64,000 nucleotides of DNA, from positions 37,265-101,264 of the IMG/VR virus record IMGVR_UViG_3300037541_000632; one strand, 5' to 3'. Positions 50,548 to 59,370 of the stretch are shown here, piece by piece. This DNA is from a virus. The notes beneath the pieces are model-generated. The model had not been told where the DNA came from. It saw only the letters and a list, made by a program, of their open reading frames with translations, and did no database searches. Every line of letters starts with the position of its first letter. Positions within the stretch are counted from its first letter, which is position 1. The translations under genes were made by a program, and so were the position numbers.

Positions 50548-50574
50548 TGTTTTATTTGTGTGGGTTGTTTGGGA

Positions 50575-52572
50575 TTAGAACTTAACTTTGACGACACGTT
50601 TGAACGTGCCCTCGACTTCAACGAAAACATGATTCCGTAAGGTGTCGGAGAAACCGATACCAGACAGCTCATCTTCCGCCTTGTCTACATTTACCTTACT
50701 GCCCAGGATTTCGAAGACCTTACGATCCGCGTTAAGCTCAGGCTTAAGGAACTCATTGAAAAACGGACGAGTTTTCTCATCCGATTTACAGCCTTCCAGC
50801 AGGAACATATAATGTTTGTTTCCTGCTGTATCATTCCAGAAGTTAGGAGAAAGAGTGATAGCGCGAACAGGAACAAACTGCCCGGTCTTTACACCCCATT
50901 TCTCTCTGGAATTATATTTAGCGATGTTAGATTTACCGCTAGAATTAATAAACTGAACACCATCTTTCTTGGTGTAATTAAATTCAACAATGTTGAAATT
51001 TTTATCTGTGGCTGCATTGGTACTAGAAGTGAAAGTTTCAATTTCGCCGTTGTACTCAATCTCAACCTCAAAGCCACCATCTTTATTATCGCGGCGGCTG
51101 TAATTATTCACAACAACAGAATACTTACCTTCCATCTTTGGTTCTCCGGACCAAAAGATATTTTCTACAGGTGTACGCGTTGTACCTCCGCCTGCATTCA
51201 TGTCTACATCCAGCATACCGCCTGATGGAGACAGTGACATTTTGTTAGCAAAATAAATATGATAACCCTTAGGCTCATGAACATGCAGATCCAGATCATC
51301 ATGGTTATGCCATGACAAGCTAATACGCAGAACACCAGTGACATTACCACCGGCAGCTTTCACACGTTCTTTGATAGAGTCAGTCACATCCCCGGTGTAT
51401 GCCCAGGAATAATTATTTCCCCACTTGAACATGGTAGGATCATCCGGGTTCTTAGCTCCGACCAAAGTAACAAAGTTCGGCATGTGAATATTCTCCACAA
51501 GAACTTTAACAGATTTGGAGGTAGGTAGAACTTTATCCACAAAGTCCTGAATGCTGATCTCCTCAACTTTATTCAGACTCTTAGGATTGATAATGGTGTC
51601 TTTCTTCAGGTCTGCAAAGACGTCAGAAATACCACCACCAGACGGACGATGCACGAACAATGTATTATTAACATTGAGATCGCGGCTGTCCAGAATACGA
51701 CGTTCAAGTGAACCGAGCATACCCAGTTCAGTAAGACGTTCCTGCGCCTGCTCAATCATTCTGGGTGTAACCAGCGCGGTAGGTCGCTTGTAGTTAGCAG
51801 GAGCCACCACACGTTCAAATGCAGAGACAGCGCTATCCAGGTCACGACCTTCAGACAGATCTACCAGCAGCGTACCGATAGACGTATTACGAATACGGCA
51901 GACGGCAGCGTGAGTCTTGGTAGACTGCACCCAACAGAAGTTATCTCGAAGAGCATTAGGCACCTTCTTGTACTGCTCCTTAAGTTTAAGGAATTCAGTC
52001 AGTGTAGCTTTATGCTCATTACCCCGGTACAGGGAATTCTGACCAATCAGTTCAAGAACAGTATTCACTGCTTCATCAGTGATTTCATCAAGCGAGCGCT
52101 TAAGGACATTTTTATTGTCCCTAGCTGTACCTTGAGTTGGTCCGATTTTATCTTCCCGTACCAGCATGTTTCGCGGCAGCTCAATGTAATAATGTTCCCA
52201 AACCAGATTACGTTTTGTATCCGGTGTCTTATCCGTTCCCAGCTTGGCGAACGAATTAACATAAACTGAATCGATCTTACAGGAGAGAATATAATCCCTC
52301 ATTGCCTTAACCGAATTAGCGTACTCTGGATCATTGCATTCAAAGTCCCACAGAGTAAGAACCTTGTTATCTTTAATACCAACCAGTCCTGAGAACTGAC
52401 GGATAAACGATTTACAACAGTTACAGGTGTTCTCTTGTTTATATTGTGCTGGAAAAGCGTTGAGATAAATATCCCATATCTTTTCTTTGTCTACGGCTAC
52501 ATAAAAAATGGTGCCGTTGTTTTGCAGCTCAGTGAAGCGCTGCTGTACTTTGGTTTTGATGTCTTTGAACAT
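50575..52572 (-). CDS. DUF2135/YfaP-like domain protein
   Basis: 665 residues. The N-terminal half is of unknown fold with a cysteine trio CNCC near 50-53. Residues about 420-490 form a beta-sandwich recognised as DUF2135-like: LSWHNHDDLDLHVHEPKGYH, then a GGMLDVDMNAGG segment and TPVENIFW, where W...D-D-L-D-L-H-V and T-x-PVEN are family marks. The tail is beta-rich. It is the first gene after promoter 52614-52643 and is probably made early and abundantly. Role unknown; similar proteins in other phages are uncharacterised. Confidence 0.75.
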   Translation of the reverse strand: MFKDIKTKVQQRFTELQNNGTIFYVAVDKEKIWDIYLNAFPAQYKQENTCNCCKSFIRQFSGLVGIKDNKVLTLWDFECNDPEYANSVKAMRDYILSCKIDSVYVNSFAKLGTDKTPDTKRNLVWEHYYIELPRNMLVREDKIGPTQGTARDNKNVLKRSLDEITDEAVNTVLELIGQNSLYRGNEHKATLTEFLKLKEQYKKVPNALRDNFCWVQSTKTHAAVCRIRNTSIGTLLVDLSEGRDLDSAVSAFERVVAPANYKRPTALVTPRMIEQAQERLTELGMLGSLERRILDSRDLNVNNTLFVHRPSGGGISDVFADLKKDTIINPKSLNKVEEISIQDFVDKVLPTSKSVKVLVENIHMPNFVTLVGAKNPDDPTMFKWGNNYSWAYTGDVTDSIKERVKAAGGNVTGVLRISLSWHNHDDLDLHVHEPKGYHIYFANKMSLSPSGGMLDVDMNAGGGTTRTPVENIFWSGEPKMEGKYSVVVNNYSRRDNKDGGFEVEIEYNGEIETFTSSTNAATDKNFNIVEFNYTKKDGVQFINSSGKSNIAKYNSREKWGVKTGQFVPVRAITLSPNFWNDTAGNKHYMFLLEGCKSDEKTRPFFNEFLKPELNADRKVFEILGSKVNVDKAEDELSGIGFSDTLRNHVFVEVEGTFKRVVKVKF

Positions 52573-52613
52573 AACGTGAAGTACGTCCTAGATAATTCCG
52601 GTGCGTACAAATT

Positions 52614-52643
52614 TATATAACACAAAAGGGTGCCCAGTTACGA
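52614..52643 (-). promoter_or_regulatory. Sigma70-like promoter, phage family
   Basis: Minus strand: -35 TCGTAA (52643-52638, weak), 18-base spacer ending TTGTGT, -10 TATATA (52619-52614). The -35 is in the loop, and the spacer in the stem and T-run, of the thymidylate synthase terminator. Confidence 0.7.
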
Positions 52644-52649
52644 GCACCC
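52628..52649 (-). terminator. Short terminator of thymidylate synthase
   Basis: A 6-bp GC stem (52628-52633/52644-52649) with a 10-base loop, then CTTTTGTG on the minus strand. Overlaps the next promoter, so termination and initiation share DNA. Confidence 0.6.
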
Positions 52650-52672
52650 CTTCGATAAATATGTAATTTAAA

Positions 52673-53467
52673 TCAAACAGCAATCTCTGCTTTGATAGCA
52701 GGATAGTATATGTAATTCTCCAATTCAAAATCCTCATATTTGAAATCATCAATACTTTTAATATTAGGATTGATCTTCATAATAGGACCTTCCAAAGGTT
52801 CACGGGAAAGCTGCAGCTTAGCTTGCTCAATATGATTGGAATACAAATGAGCATCGCCAATCGTATGAATAAATTCATGCGCTGTATAGCCAGTAACCTG
52901 TGCTACCATCATTAGCAGTAGTGAGTAGCTGGCAATGTTAAATGGTACGCCAAGGAAGACGTCAGCGCTGCGCTGATACAACTGCAGGCTAAGGCGATCT
53001 TCGTCGTCCACAAAGAATTGAAAGAAAGCATGGCATGGAGGTATAGTCATGTTATCTACATCTGCAGGATTCCAAGCAGTAACAATATGCCTACGGCTAT
53101 GAGGATTGTTTTTCAGTCCTTCGATAACATTGAATAACTGGTCAATATTACCATCCCGGGTTTGCCAGCTTCTCCATTGTTTTCCATAGATAGGACCTAA
53201 ATCTCCTTTTTCATCGCACCATTCATCCCAGATGGTGACACCATTATCTTGAAGGTATTTAACATTTGTATCTCCTTTAACGAACCACAGAAGTTCATGG
53301 ATAATAGATTTCAAATGCAGCTTCTTTGTCGTCACTAGAGGGAAGCCCTCACTTACATTGTAACGACTCTGTGTACCGAATACGGATATAGCACCTGTGC
53401 CGGTCCTGTCCATTTTGTACACACCATTCTCTAACACATGCCTCATTAACTTTTGATACTCAATCAT
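52673..53467 (-). CDS. thyA: Thymidylate synthase
   Basis: 264 residues, the same length as E. coli ThyA. Hallmarks in order: [13 protein letters not shown] (19-31), [20 protein letters not shown] (42-61), GPIYGKQWR (91-99), the active-site region [13 protein letters not shown] with Cys145, [20 protein letters not shown], and [10 protein letters not shown]. The enzyme methylates dUMP to dTMP with methylene-tetrahydrofolate. Phage copies raise dTTP for replication. No dihydrofolate reductase or thioredoxin gene is adjacent. Confidence 0.97.
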   Translation of the reverse strand: MIEYQKLMRHVLENGVYKMDRTGTGAISVFGTQSRYNVSEGFPLVTTKKLHLKSIIHELLWFVKGDTNVKYLQDNGVTIWDEWCDEKGDLGPIYGKQWRSWQTRDGNIDQLFNVIEGLKNNPHSRRHIVTAWNPADVDNMTIPPCHAFFQFFVDDEDRLSLQLYQRSADVFLGVPFNIASYSLLLMMVAQVTGYTAHEFIHTIGDAHLYSNHIEQAKLQLSREPLEGPIMKINPNIKSIDDFKYEDFELENYIYYPAIKAEIAV

Positions 53468-53471
53468 AACT

Positions 53472-53930
53472 TTATTCCGATATGAAGTCTTGCTGTTCTG
53501 TAGTAGGTAACATTAACGATTGGGACAATGAAGTTGGTTTTTTATATTCTTCAATTTTATCCCGGGTATATTTCATGAACGCATTTAAAGCAGGGCGTAT
53601 GATACTTGAGTTAAATGCGTTTTCAAAATTGGTAGGTGCTTCTGGAAGCATCGATTCATCAAACAGTCTGGGTAGATTGTTTACTCCTTCGATATTAAAT
53701 ATTTCTCCATTCTTACTGTGCGCTATAATTTTGTATTCAATCAAGACATCGCTGTCTTTTAAAGACTTAATTAAGTAGGATACAGGGTCAAATGTTTTTT
53801 CAGTTTCTGGAAGTTTTTTAGCAATATCTTGAAGTACTGCAAGAACTTTCTGAAAATTCTCAGACAATTTATTTTCCGCATTATCAACTTTATCCGTTGT
53901 AGCGGTTTCTGATTCTTTCGCGTTTGGCAT
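53472..53930 (-). CDS. Hypothetical protein
   Basis: 152 residues. A polar, disordered N-terminus ([20 protein letters not shown]) precedes a helical domain ([20 protein letters not shown]) and a Ser/Thr-rich tail. No motif. It lies between thymidylate synthase and the 78-aa gene, overlapping the latter by 41 bases in another frame. Function unknown. Confidence 0.65.
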   Translation of the reverse strand: MPNAKESETATTDKVDNAENKLSENFQKVLAVLQDIAKKLPETEKTFDPVSYLIKSLKDSDVLIEYKIIAHSKNGEIFNIEGVNNLPRLFDESMLPEAPTNFENAFNSSIIRPALNAFMKYTRDKIEEYKKPTSLSQSLMLPTTEQQDFISE

Positions 53931-54126
53931 CTGTGTTATTCAGTGTGTTAATCAACTGCTCATTTACTACCTCTGGGTCTGTGGGTACGAATTTATTATC
54001 ATTGACAGGAGCACTGTCAACAACAATAGTATCGTCTCTATTCCATCTGATATTTCTAAATCTAGCTTTAAAAAAACGATTTGGACGGACGTGTCTTAAA
54101 GAATTAGCGGTGTAAGAGAAAGCCAT
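53890..54126 (-). CDS. Small basic protein, divergent from terminase
   Basis: 78 residues, very basic at both ends (RHVRPNRFFKARFRNIRWNR and [12 protein letters not shown]), with an acidic middle. Its ATG (54126-54124) and the terminase ATG (54129) are only 2 bases apart on opposite strands, so each gene's promoter must lie inside the other. No recognised domain. Function unknown. Confidence 0.55.
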   Translation of the reverse strand: MAFSYTANSLRHVRPNRFFKARFRNIRWNRDDTIVVDSAPVNDNKFVPTDPEVVNEQLINTLNNTDAKRERIRNRYNG

Positions 54127-54128
54127 AT

Positions 54129-57035
54129 ATGTACATTGATTTAAACTGGGAAGTCAAAACAAATGCGGAATTTAGGTATAAGCTTAAAGCTTTAACTGAT
54201 GATATCAAACGATTAGAAAAAGAAACTGACGGAGACCCGCACGGTAACGACAAGATTGCTAGTAGGATAATAGATATTTATAGACTTTGCAAATACAATG
54301 CAGGGCTGCTTGTTCCTTACTTCTTTCCTCAGTACCCATACGATAAGCCATTATCATGCACAGCAAGACCATATTCATTTGCAATGTTTCATATGCAGAT
54401 AGGTGGATTTTTAGCGATTAGAGCGGGCAGACAGATTGGGAAAGCGCTTGAAGAGAATGAGCCAGTTTTAACTCCGAGAGGTTATAGCCCCATCAAAGAT
54501 CTAGCTGTTGGTGACACAGTATTTGATGGCAAGGGCAAGCCGACAATTGTCACTGGAGTATTTCCGCAAGGACAGAGAGAAATATTCCGTGTAACTTTTA
54601 CAGACGGAGCATATGTAGACTGCGATGAAGAACACCTTTGGTTATGCGCGAAAGCTGGAAGAAAATTCAATGTGAAAACACTTAAAGAAATTCGGGCGCG
54701 TAAGGGAGGAGACAATCCCTCAAGTGATCAAGGAATGCGCATTCCTTTGACTGCGCCAGTAGAGTTCCCCGCTAAAGAACATTATATCAGACCGTACATA
54801 TTGGGGCTGCTTTTGGGCGATGGTGCGTTAACAATGGGACACACTGCCGGATTCACAACAGCAGATTCAGAGCTGGCAGAAGCTTTTGACTTGCAAGAAG
54901 GAGTTAATCTTGTGCATTATGCCAACTACGGTAAAAGATTAAATAAGGACAATAAACGACATGGCGTTAATCCATTTCGAGATGAATTGCTGCGGTTAGA
55001 TTTAATTCATACAGCCGAGCATAAGTTTGTCCCCAAAGAATATCTTTTTGATTCTGTCGAAAATCGCATAGAGCTACTTCGTGGGCTGTTGGATACAGAC
55101 GGTAGTATATATGGAAAGTGTCAAATTGAATTCTACTCTGTAAGTAAGCAGCTAGCAGAAGATGTGCAATTTTTAGTGCATTCGCTGGGCGGTACCGCAA
55201 GAATAAAAACAAAACAAGGCTACTACAAAAAAGATGGCGAGCGTATTAATTGTAAGATTTGCTATCGCGTAAAAATTAAAATCCAAGACATCAATCCTTT
55301 TAAATTAAAAAGGAAAGCCGACAAATTTTATAATATAAAATACAGTAGAACTAGAGTAATTGCAGCTATTCGCAGTTTAGGCTTTTCTAATGCTATTTGT
55401 ATTAGTGTCGCTTCTCCAGAAAAGACATTCTTAACGCGAGACTGTATTGTCACGCATAATTCCACTTCTTTAGGCGCGAGGCAATTGATATATTCGCATA
55501 TCATGGCAAAGAGACGCAGTATGTATGTAGTACCGCATCAATCATTCTTGGATACGTATGCAAACCGTGTCCGGGAAATGGAGAGATCGTTTAGATTTTA
55601 TCAGGTACATAAAGAGTATAGGCAGAATTTAAAATACAAAGAGTATCCAAATGAGTCTGTAATTCAGATGGTTAAATGCCTAACGGATACACAACAGGCC
55701 CGAGGCTCTACAGTAGATGAAGTTCTGTATGACGAAGCCCAACTCCTAGACCCAGACTTCCTTCCTGACATCGAGCAGTGCCAAAAGGCATCTAGAATGC
55801 CTACTACTATTTACGCAGGCACATCCACCACTACAGACTCATTATTGGAAACTAAATTTATAGATTCTAGTCAAGCAGCGTGGTTGATCAGAGCTCCCGG
55901 TTATAATTCAAATAGCGCAGGGGCTGGTTGGTTAAACTGTTCGGATAAAGATGACATTCTTAAAGCTATTCAGCCTCAAGGACTTACTAACCCGGCTACT
56001 GGTAAAGTAATCGATGTAACCGATGGTAGATTTGTACACCAGATTCAATCTAACTTTGATCAGGGATATTTAGGATTCCATATTCCTCAGATCATTATTC
56101 CTGAGTACGCCAATATTCCGCAGAAGTGGATGGAAATATGGAATGCTTTCCAGAGCTACGACATTAAAAAGTTCCTGCAGGAAATTCTAGGTATTCCTAC
56201 AGAGGAAGGTATGCGTGAAATTACAACACAGGATTTAAAGAACATATGCGTTCTTCCTGAAACACCAGAGACATTAAAAAGTTTATCAGGTCCTTCCCAC
56301 GGACGTTACAAATATACAGTTTCAGGATGTGACTGGGGTGGTTCTGATTACAACCCCGCCTCTAAAACTAAAGTGTCTTATACTGTACATGTTATCCTCG
56401 GTATTTGCTGGGATGGTAGTATAGAGATTATTCACATCAGGCAGTACTCCGGTATGGACTATAGGAGTATTGCTAACCAGATTTGTGAAGATCATAAGGC
56501 TTACAGTTGCGTGGGTATTGCTTCTGACTTTGGTGTCGGTGCTGCGTATAATATGCTACTGCGTGAGAATCCTATTATTCAACCAGAACGCCATTTCATC
56601 TTTGGTTATGTAGGGCCTCAGTCAGCTCTTATTAAAGCGCCTAGTGGTGGGCTTGGTTGGTTCAACCAGTACTCATTAAATAGAACCGAATCTATTACCA
56701 GTCTGTATCAGGCTATTAAAAGCAGGAGATTTAGATGTTACTCCTGGGAACTCGCACAAGAACGCCTTCTTGAATTACTAAACCTATATCGCGTACCGAC
56801 AGAAACAGTTGGGGGTAACTCAGGTTTCAGATATCAGCGTCATGGTTCTAAAGCAGATGATACATTGCACGCTATTAACTTTGCATTTTGTCTTGCCAGA
56901 ATCATTATAAATGAACCTATCATTGAAGACCCGGCCTTAACGCATATGTTCCGAGAAACGTTTAATCCTTCTCAACAGACTAAATTCTTTAATCCTCATG
57001 GAGGATTTGATTTAGGAGGAGCTATTTCAGGTTAA
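54129..57035 (+). CDS. Terminase large subunit with class 3-type intein
   Basis: 968 codons. N-terminal ATPase: IRAGRQIGK (97-105), interrupted by an intein (106-444), resuming STSLGAR, so the spliced P-loop is GRQIGKST. Walker B-like LYDEAQLLD, then a coupling TIYAGTSTTTDS. The RNase H-like nuclease begins with the acidic CDWGGSDYN, followed by GIASDFGVGAA and KADDTLHAINF. The ligated protein is about 629 residues. It pumps and cuts concatemeric DNA at the portal. It lies on the plus strand, opposite almost everything else, and its stop overlaps the convergent methyltransferase stop by TTAA. Confidence 0.9.
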   Translation: MYIDLNWEVKTNAEFRYKLKALTDDIKRLEKETDGDPHGNDKIASRIIDIYRLCKYNAGLLVPYFFPQYPYDKPLSCTARPYSFAMFHMQIGGFLAIRAGRQIGKALEENEPVLTPRGYSPIKDLAVGDTVFDGKGKPTIVTGVFPQGQREIFRVTFTDGAYVDCDEEHLWLCAKAGRKFNVKTLKEIRARKGGDNPSSDQGMRIPLTAPVEFPAKEHYIRPYILGLLLGDGALTMGHTAGFTTADSELAEAFDLQEGVNLVHYANYGKRLNKDNKRHGVNPFRDELLRLDLIHTAEHKFVPKEYLFDSVENRIELLRGLLDTDGSIYGKCQIEFYSVSKQLAEDVQFLVHSLGGTARIKTKQGYYKKDGERINCKICYRVKIKIQDINPFKLKRKADKFYNIKYSRTRVIAAIRSLGFSNAICISVASPEKTFLTRDCIVTHNSTSLGARQLIYSHIMAKRRSMYVVPHQSFLDTYANRVREMERSFRFYQVHKEYRQNLKYKEYPNESVIQMVKCLTDTQQARGSTVDEVLYDEAQLLDPDFLPDIEQCQKASRMPTTIYAGTSTTTDSLLETKFIDSSQAAWLIRAPGYNSNSAGAGWLNCSDKDDILKAIQPQGLTNPATGKVIDVTDGRFVHQIQSNFDQGYLGFHIPQIIIPEYANIPQKWMEIWNAFQSYDIKKFLQEILGIPTEEGMREITTQDLKNICVLPETPETLKSLSGPSHGRYKYTVSGCDWGGSDYNPASKTKVSYTVHVILGICWDGSIEIIHIRQYSGMDYRSIANQICEDHKAYSCVGIASDFGVGAAYNMLLRENPIIQPERHFIFGYVGPQSALIKAPSGGLGWFNQYSLNRTESITSLYQAIKSRRFRCYSWELAQERLLELLNLYRVPTETVGGNSGFRYQRHGSKADDTLHAINFAFCLARIIINEPIIEDPALTHMFRETFNPSQQTKFFNPHGGFDLGGAISG
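54444..55460 (+). other. Class 3-type intein in terminase P-loop
   Basis: 339 codons, Ala106 to Asn444, +1 Ser445. It lacks the usual Cys/Ser at position 1 (ALEENEPVLTPRG). It has the three residues that define class 3 inteins: Trp171 in block B (CDEEHLWLC), Cys424 in block F (NAICISVASPEKTFL) and Thr442 before His-Asn (IVTHN). LAGLIDADG motifs GLLLGDGAL and LLRGLLDTDGSIY are intact. Class 3 inteins start splicing from the internal Cys rather than residue 1. Confidence 0.85.
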
Positions 57036-57721
57036 GGTGTAACCCACCATGCCAATTCATAATCATCCTTACCCGGGCAATTCGGTGTGTCTAAACCTAC
57101 TGTAGGCGCTGGCTTATTAGAAAGCTTGATGTCTTCTGGTAGTATGTCAGAACGAACTAATGTAAGCTCCAATGTTACTGGCAGATCATCTATCATTTTT
57201 CCATAATTATTTGCATGTATATGCACTAGTTTGTGCGCAGCAAATAATGATGTTAATAAGTTAATGCACTTTTCATTTAGATTTTCTATAAAATGAATTT
57301 CTATAGTTATTTGATTGAACTGTTTGAAAACAGCTGGGTCTGCATTTTTAAATAATTCGTATTCAGCGCCCTCAGTATCAATCTTTAGTAAAAGATCATC
57401 TCTGCCTATATGATTATTTTCTTGTAGATGCTTTAAAATATTAGCGCTGCTCAATGCTTCTTTCTTAAATATGAAATTTGGATTTTTAACAGGAGTGTCA
57501 TTAATCGTGTGATCATATTGAAAAATAGGAAAGCTAAAGTTTTTAGCTAGATCGATGTCGAATTTGACATTGTTACCTATACCGTACGAATAAGCAGCGC
57601 TGGTTTTATTTAGAACTTTTGAAGACAGCACGTAACTACCATCGTTTTTACCCCCGTATAATTTAAGTGCCAGGTCTTCGCTATCAAACGGGTGTATCAG
57701 TGATTTTACACTTGGTTTCAT
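57032..57721 (-). CDS. FkbM-type methyltransferase
   Basis: 229 residues. A SAM-dependent fold of FkbM type: SYGIGNNVKFDIDLAKNF (45-62) as the cofactor loop, and DLLLKIDTEGAEYELFKNAD (about 108-127) with the D-x-E-G-x-E family signature. FkbM enzymes O-methylate sugars or small molecules. It ends over the terminase stop and is followed upstream by a glycosyltransferase, so the pair could modify glycans on phage or host surface; target unknown. Confidence 0.8.
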   Translation of the reverse strand: MKPSVKSLIHPFDSEDLALKLYGGKNDGSYVLSSKVLNKTSAAYSYGIGNNVKFDIDLAKNFSFPIFQYDHTINDTPVKNPNFIFKKEALSSANILKHLQENNHIGRDDLLLKIDTEGAEYELFKNADPAVFKQFNQITIEIHFIENLNEKCINLLTSLFAAHKLVHIHANNYGKMIDDLPVTLELTLVRSDILPEDIKLSNKPAPTVGLDTPNCPGKDDYELAWWVTP

Positions 57722-57734
57722 AAAAGTTAAATTT

Positions 57735-58739
57735 TTATGAGGAGCTATTTTGAGATAGTAACTCTTTAGCTATATTAATTATATTACTAATATCGATATG
57801 ATTGAAATCTAAACAAGGACAAGGGTCTTTTCCGTAGCATAGTAATTGTCTAGGATAATTTTCCGATAAATTTTTAATATGCGGAATATGATCTAAATGC
57901 TCAGCGCCTTTTTGTTCTAAAATTAACTGCGCTCTGCAATCTTTAAGGCATGCAGGTTTTATTTTTCTATAAACTTTACAAATATTTTTATATACTTTAG
58001 GTATTACTTGTTCAAACCTTTCGCGACTTTCAAAGAAAATCATTGGCGTATCATAACTTAAAGCTAAATGAGTGAATCCAGAATCAGGCCCTATTAACAA
58101 ATCTACACCGCTACTAAATAAATTTATTATTTTGTTTGCCGATTCTTCATCGTGCTTGTTTTGAATATAATTATAGTTTTCTAAAAAAGGCAGTTTAGAC
58201 CGACTGTCAGCTAAGCCTATTACAGTGAACTTATCTTTAAAATGATTATTTAAATTCTCAAGTAAGACGTTGAACACGCTATCATTCAATCTTCTCAATG
58301 GTTCGGCTGATCCTATATATAGTACTATTTTTTTTATGTTATCCGGATTTTTAGGTGTTAGCGAAAAATGTTTAACTGATTCGTAATCAAAATTATAGCC
58401 AAGACGTTTTATTACATTTTCAGAATAAGATAAATCACAAAAAATCTTTTTATGATAAATAGGTTTTAATTTTAAAAAATTATAATTATTTATAATATGT
58501 TCAAAATGTGAAGTGTAATATTCGCATTCAGATTGTGTAGCGAATAACTGAACTTCTGCGTCGGCTGTGTACCATAACGCATTTTCTACAAAATCATATT
58601 TGCTTAAAAAATGATAGAAATGTTTTTTGAAACAAAAATAAACATCATAGTCGTTGCATAGCAGATGCATGGCTGATGCGGAAAATATGTTCTCACCCAA
58701 CCCGGCTGAACCGATATATAATAACTTAGGCTTGCTCAT
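57735..58739 (-). CDS. Glycosyltransferase family 9-like protein
   Basis: 334 residues. A GT-B-like layout: KLLYIGSAGLGENIFSASAM at the N-terminus, KIVLYIGSAEPLRRLND near 137-153, and the family signature GVDLLIGPDSGFTHLALSYD (about 211-230), typical of ADP-heptose-type transferases. The C-terminal 60 residues carry a cysteine cluster (PACLKDCRAQ; CYGKDPCPCLDF). Likely transfers a sugar from a nucleotide donor; together with the FkbM gene it may build a decorated glycan. Codons are more A/T-rich than neighbours, hinting at transfer. Confidence 0.75.
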   Translation of the reverse strand: MSKPKLLYIGSAGLGENIFSASAMHLLCNDYDVYFCFKKHFYHFLSKYDFVENALWYTADAEVQLFATQSECEYYTSHFEHIINNYNFLKLKPIYHKKIFCDLSYSENVIKRLGYNFDYESVKHFSLTPKNPDNIKKIVLYIGSAEPLRRLNDSVFNVLLENLNNHFKDKFTVIGLADSRSKLPFLENYNYIQNKHDEESANKIINLFSSGVDLLIGPDSGFTHLALSYDTPMIFFESRERFEQVIPKVYKNICKVYRKIKPACLKDCRAQLILEQKGAEHLDHIPHIKNLSENYPRQLLCYGKDPCPCLDFNHIDISNIINIAKELLSQNSSS

Positions 58740-59364
58740 TTAATTCTTCTACCGGAGTCAAATCTTCTTTTAATATCTTTTTAATTACCATCTCATCTAC
58801 TCCCAGCATGCGCATTTGAATAAGCATATCATCGCGCATTTCAGCAACGAACTTCTCATAGTAAGGAACTACTTCTGTTTCTTCTAGTTCCTCATTATCT
58901 TCTGCTTCATTCTTTATGATCTCATCAATCAGACGGTCTATAGGTATAGCGAAGCCTTCTGAATCTCCACGGTTAAGTTCTACCTCGTAGATACCCCAGA
59001 GCATTTCAGGCATAGTCAAATCCTCGAGCGCACCATTAACGAGGTCACCAAGATCCCCGGAATACAAAGCGTTGCTTATACTGATAAAAGCCAAAGGATC
59101 ATCGTAAAAAGCTTCCGTGGACAAAGCTAGCATCAAAGCGTTTACTTTGTTTTCGTTAGACTCCGGGACATTGACGGAGAAGTCTTCTTTGATCCTCAGC
59201 CATAATTCTATTGGGTCCGCAGGTTCAATATTTTGTTCTAATGAACCATACACCTCATCGCCGTAAGCGGCCAAGATGATCATATGAAGAACCGTAGCCG
59301 TTGTTTCGGTATCGGCTAAGAGATCCGCAGCTAATCTTTTATCAAACGGAAATGTGTCGAGCAT
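58726..59364 (-). CDS. Acidic hypothetical protein
   Basis: 212 residues, strongly acidic and helical (TEVVPYYEKFVAEMRDDMLI, then a KKILKEDL tail). No motif recognised. It lies 6 bases downstream of the Lys/Ala-rich gene and overlaps the glycosyltransferase start by 14 bases. Being close to terminase, a head-assembly role is conceivable, but nothing in the sequence shows it. Confidence 0.7.
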   Translation of the reverse strand: MLDTFPFDKRLAADLLADTETTATVLHMIILAAYGDEVYGSLEQNIEPADPIELWLRIKEDFSVNVPESNENKVNALMLALSTEAFYDDPLAFISISNALYSGDLGDLVNGALEDLTMPEMLWGIYEVELNRGDSEGFAIPIDRLIDEIIKNEAEDNEELEETEVVPYYEKFVAEMRDDMLIQMRMLGVDEMVIKKILKEDLTPVEELNEQA

Positions 59365-59370
59365 ATGGCA

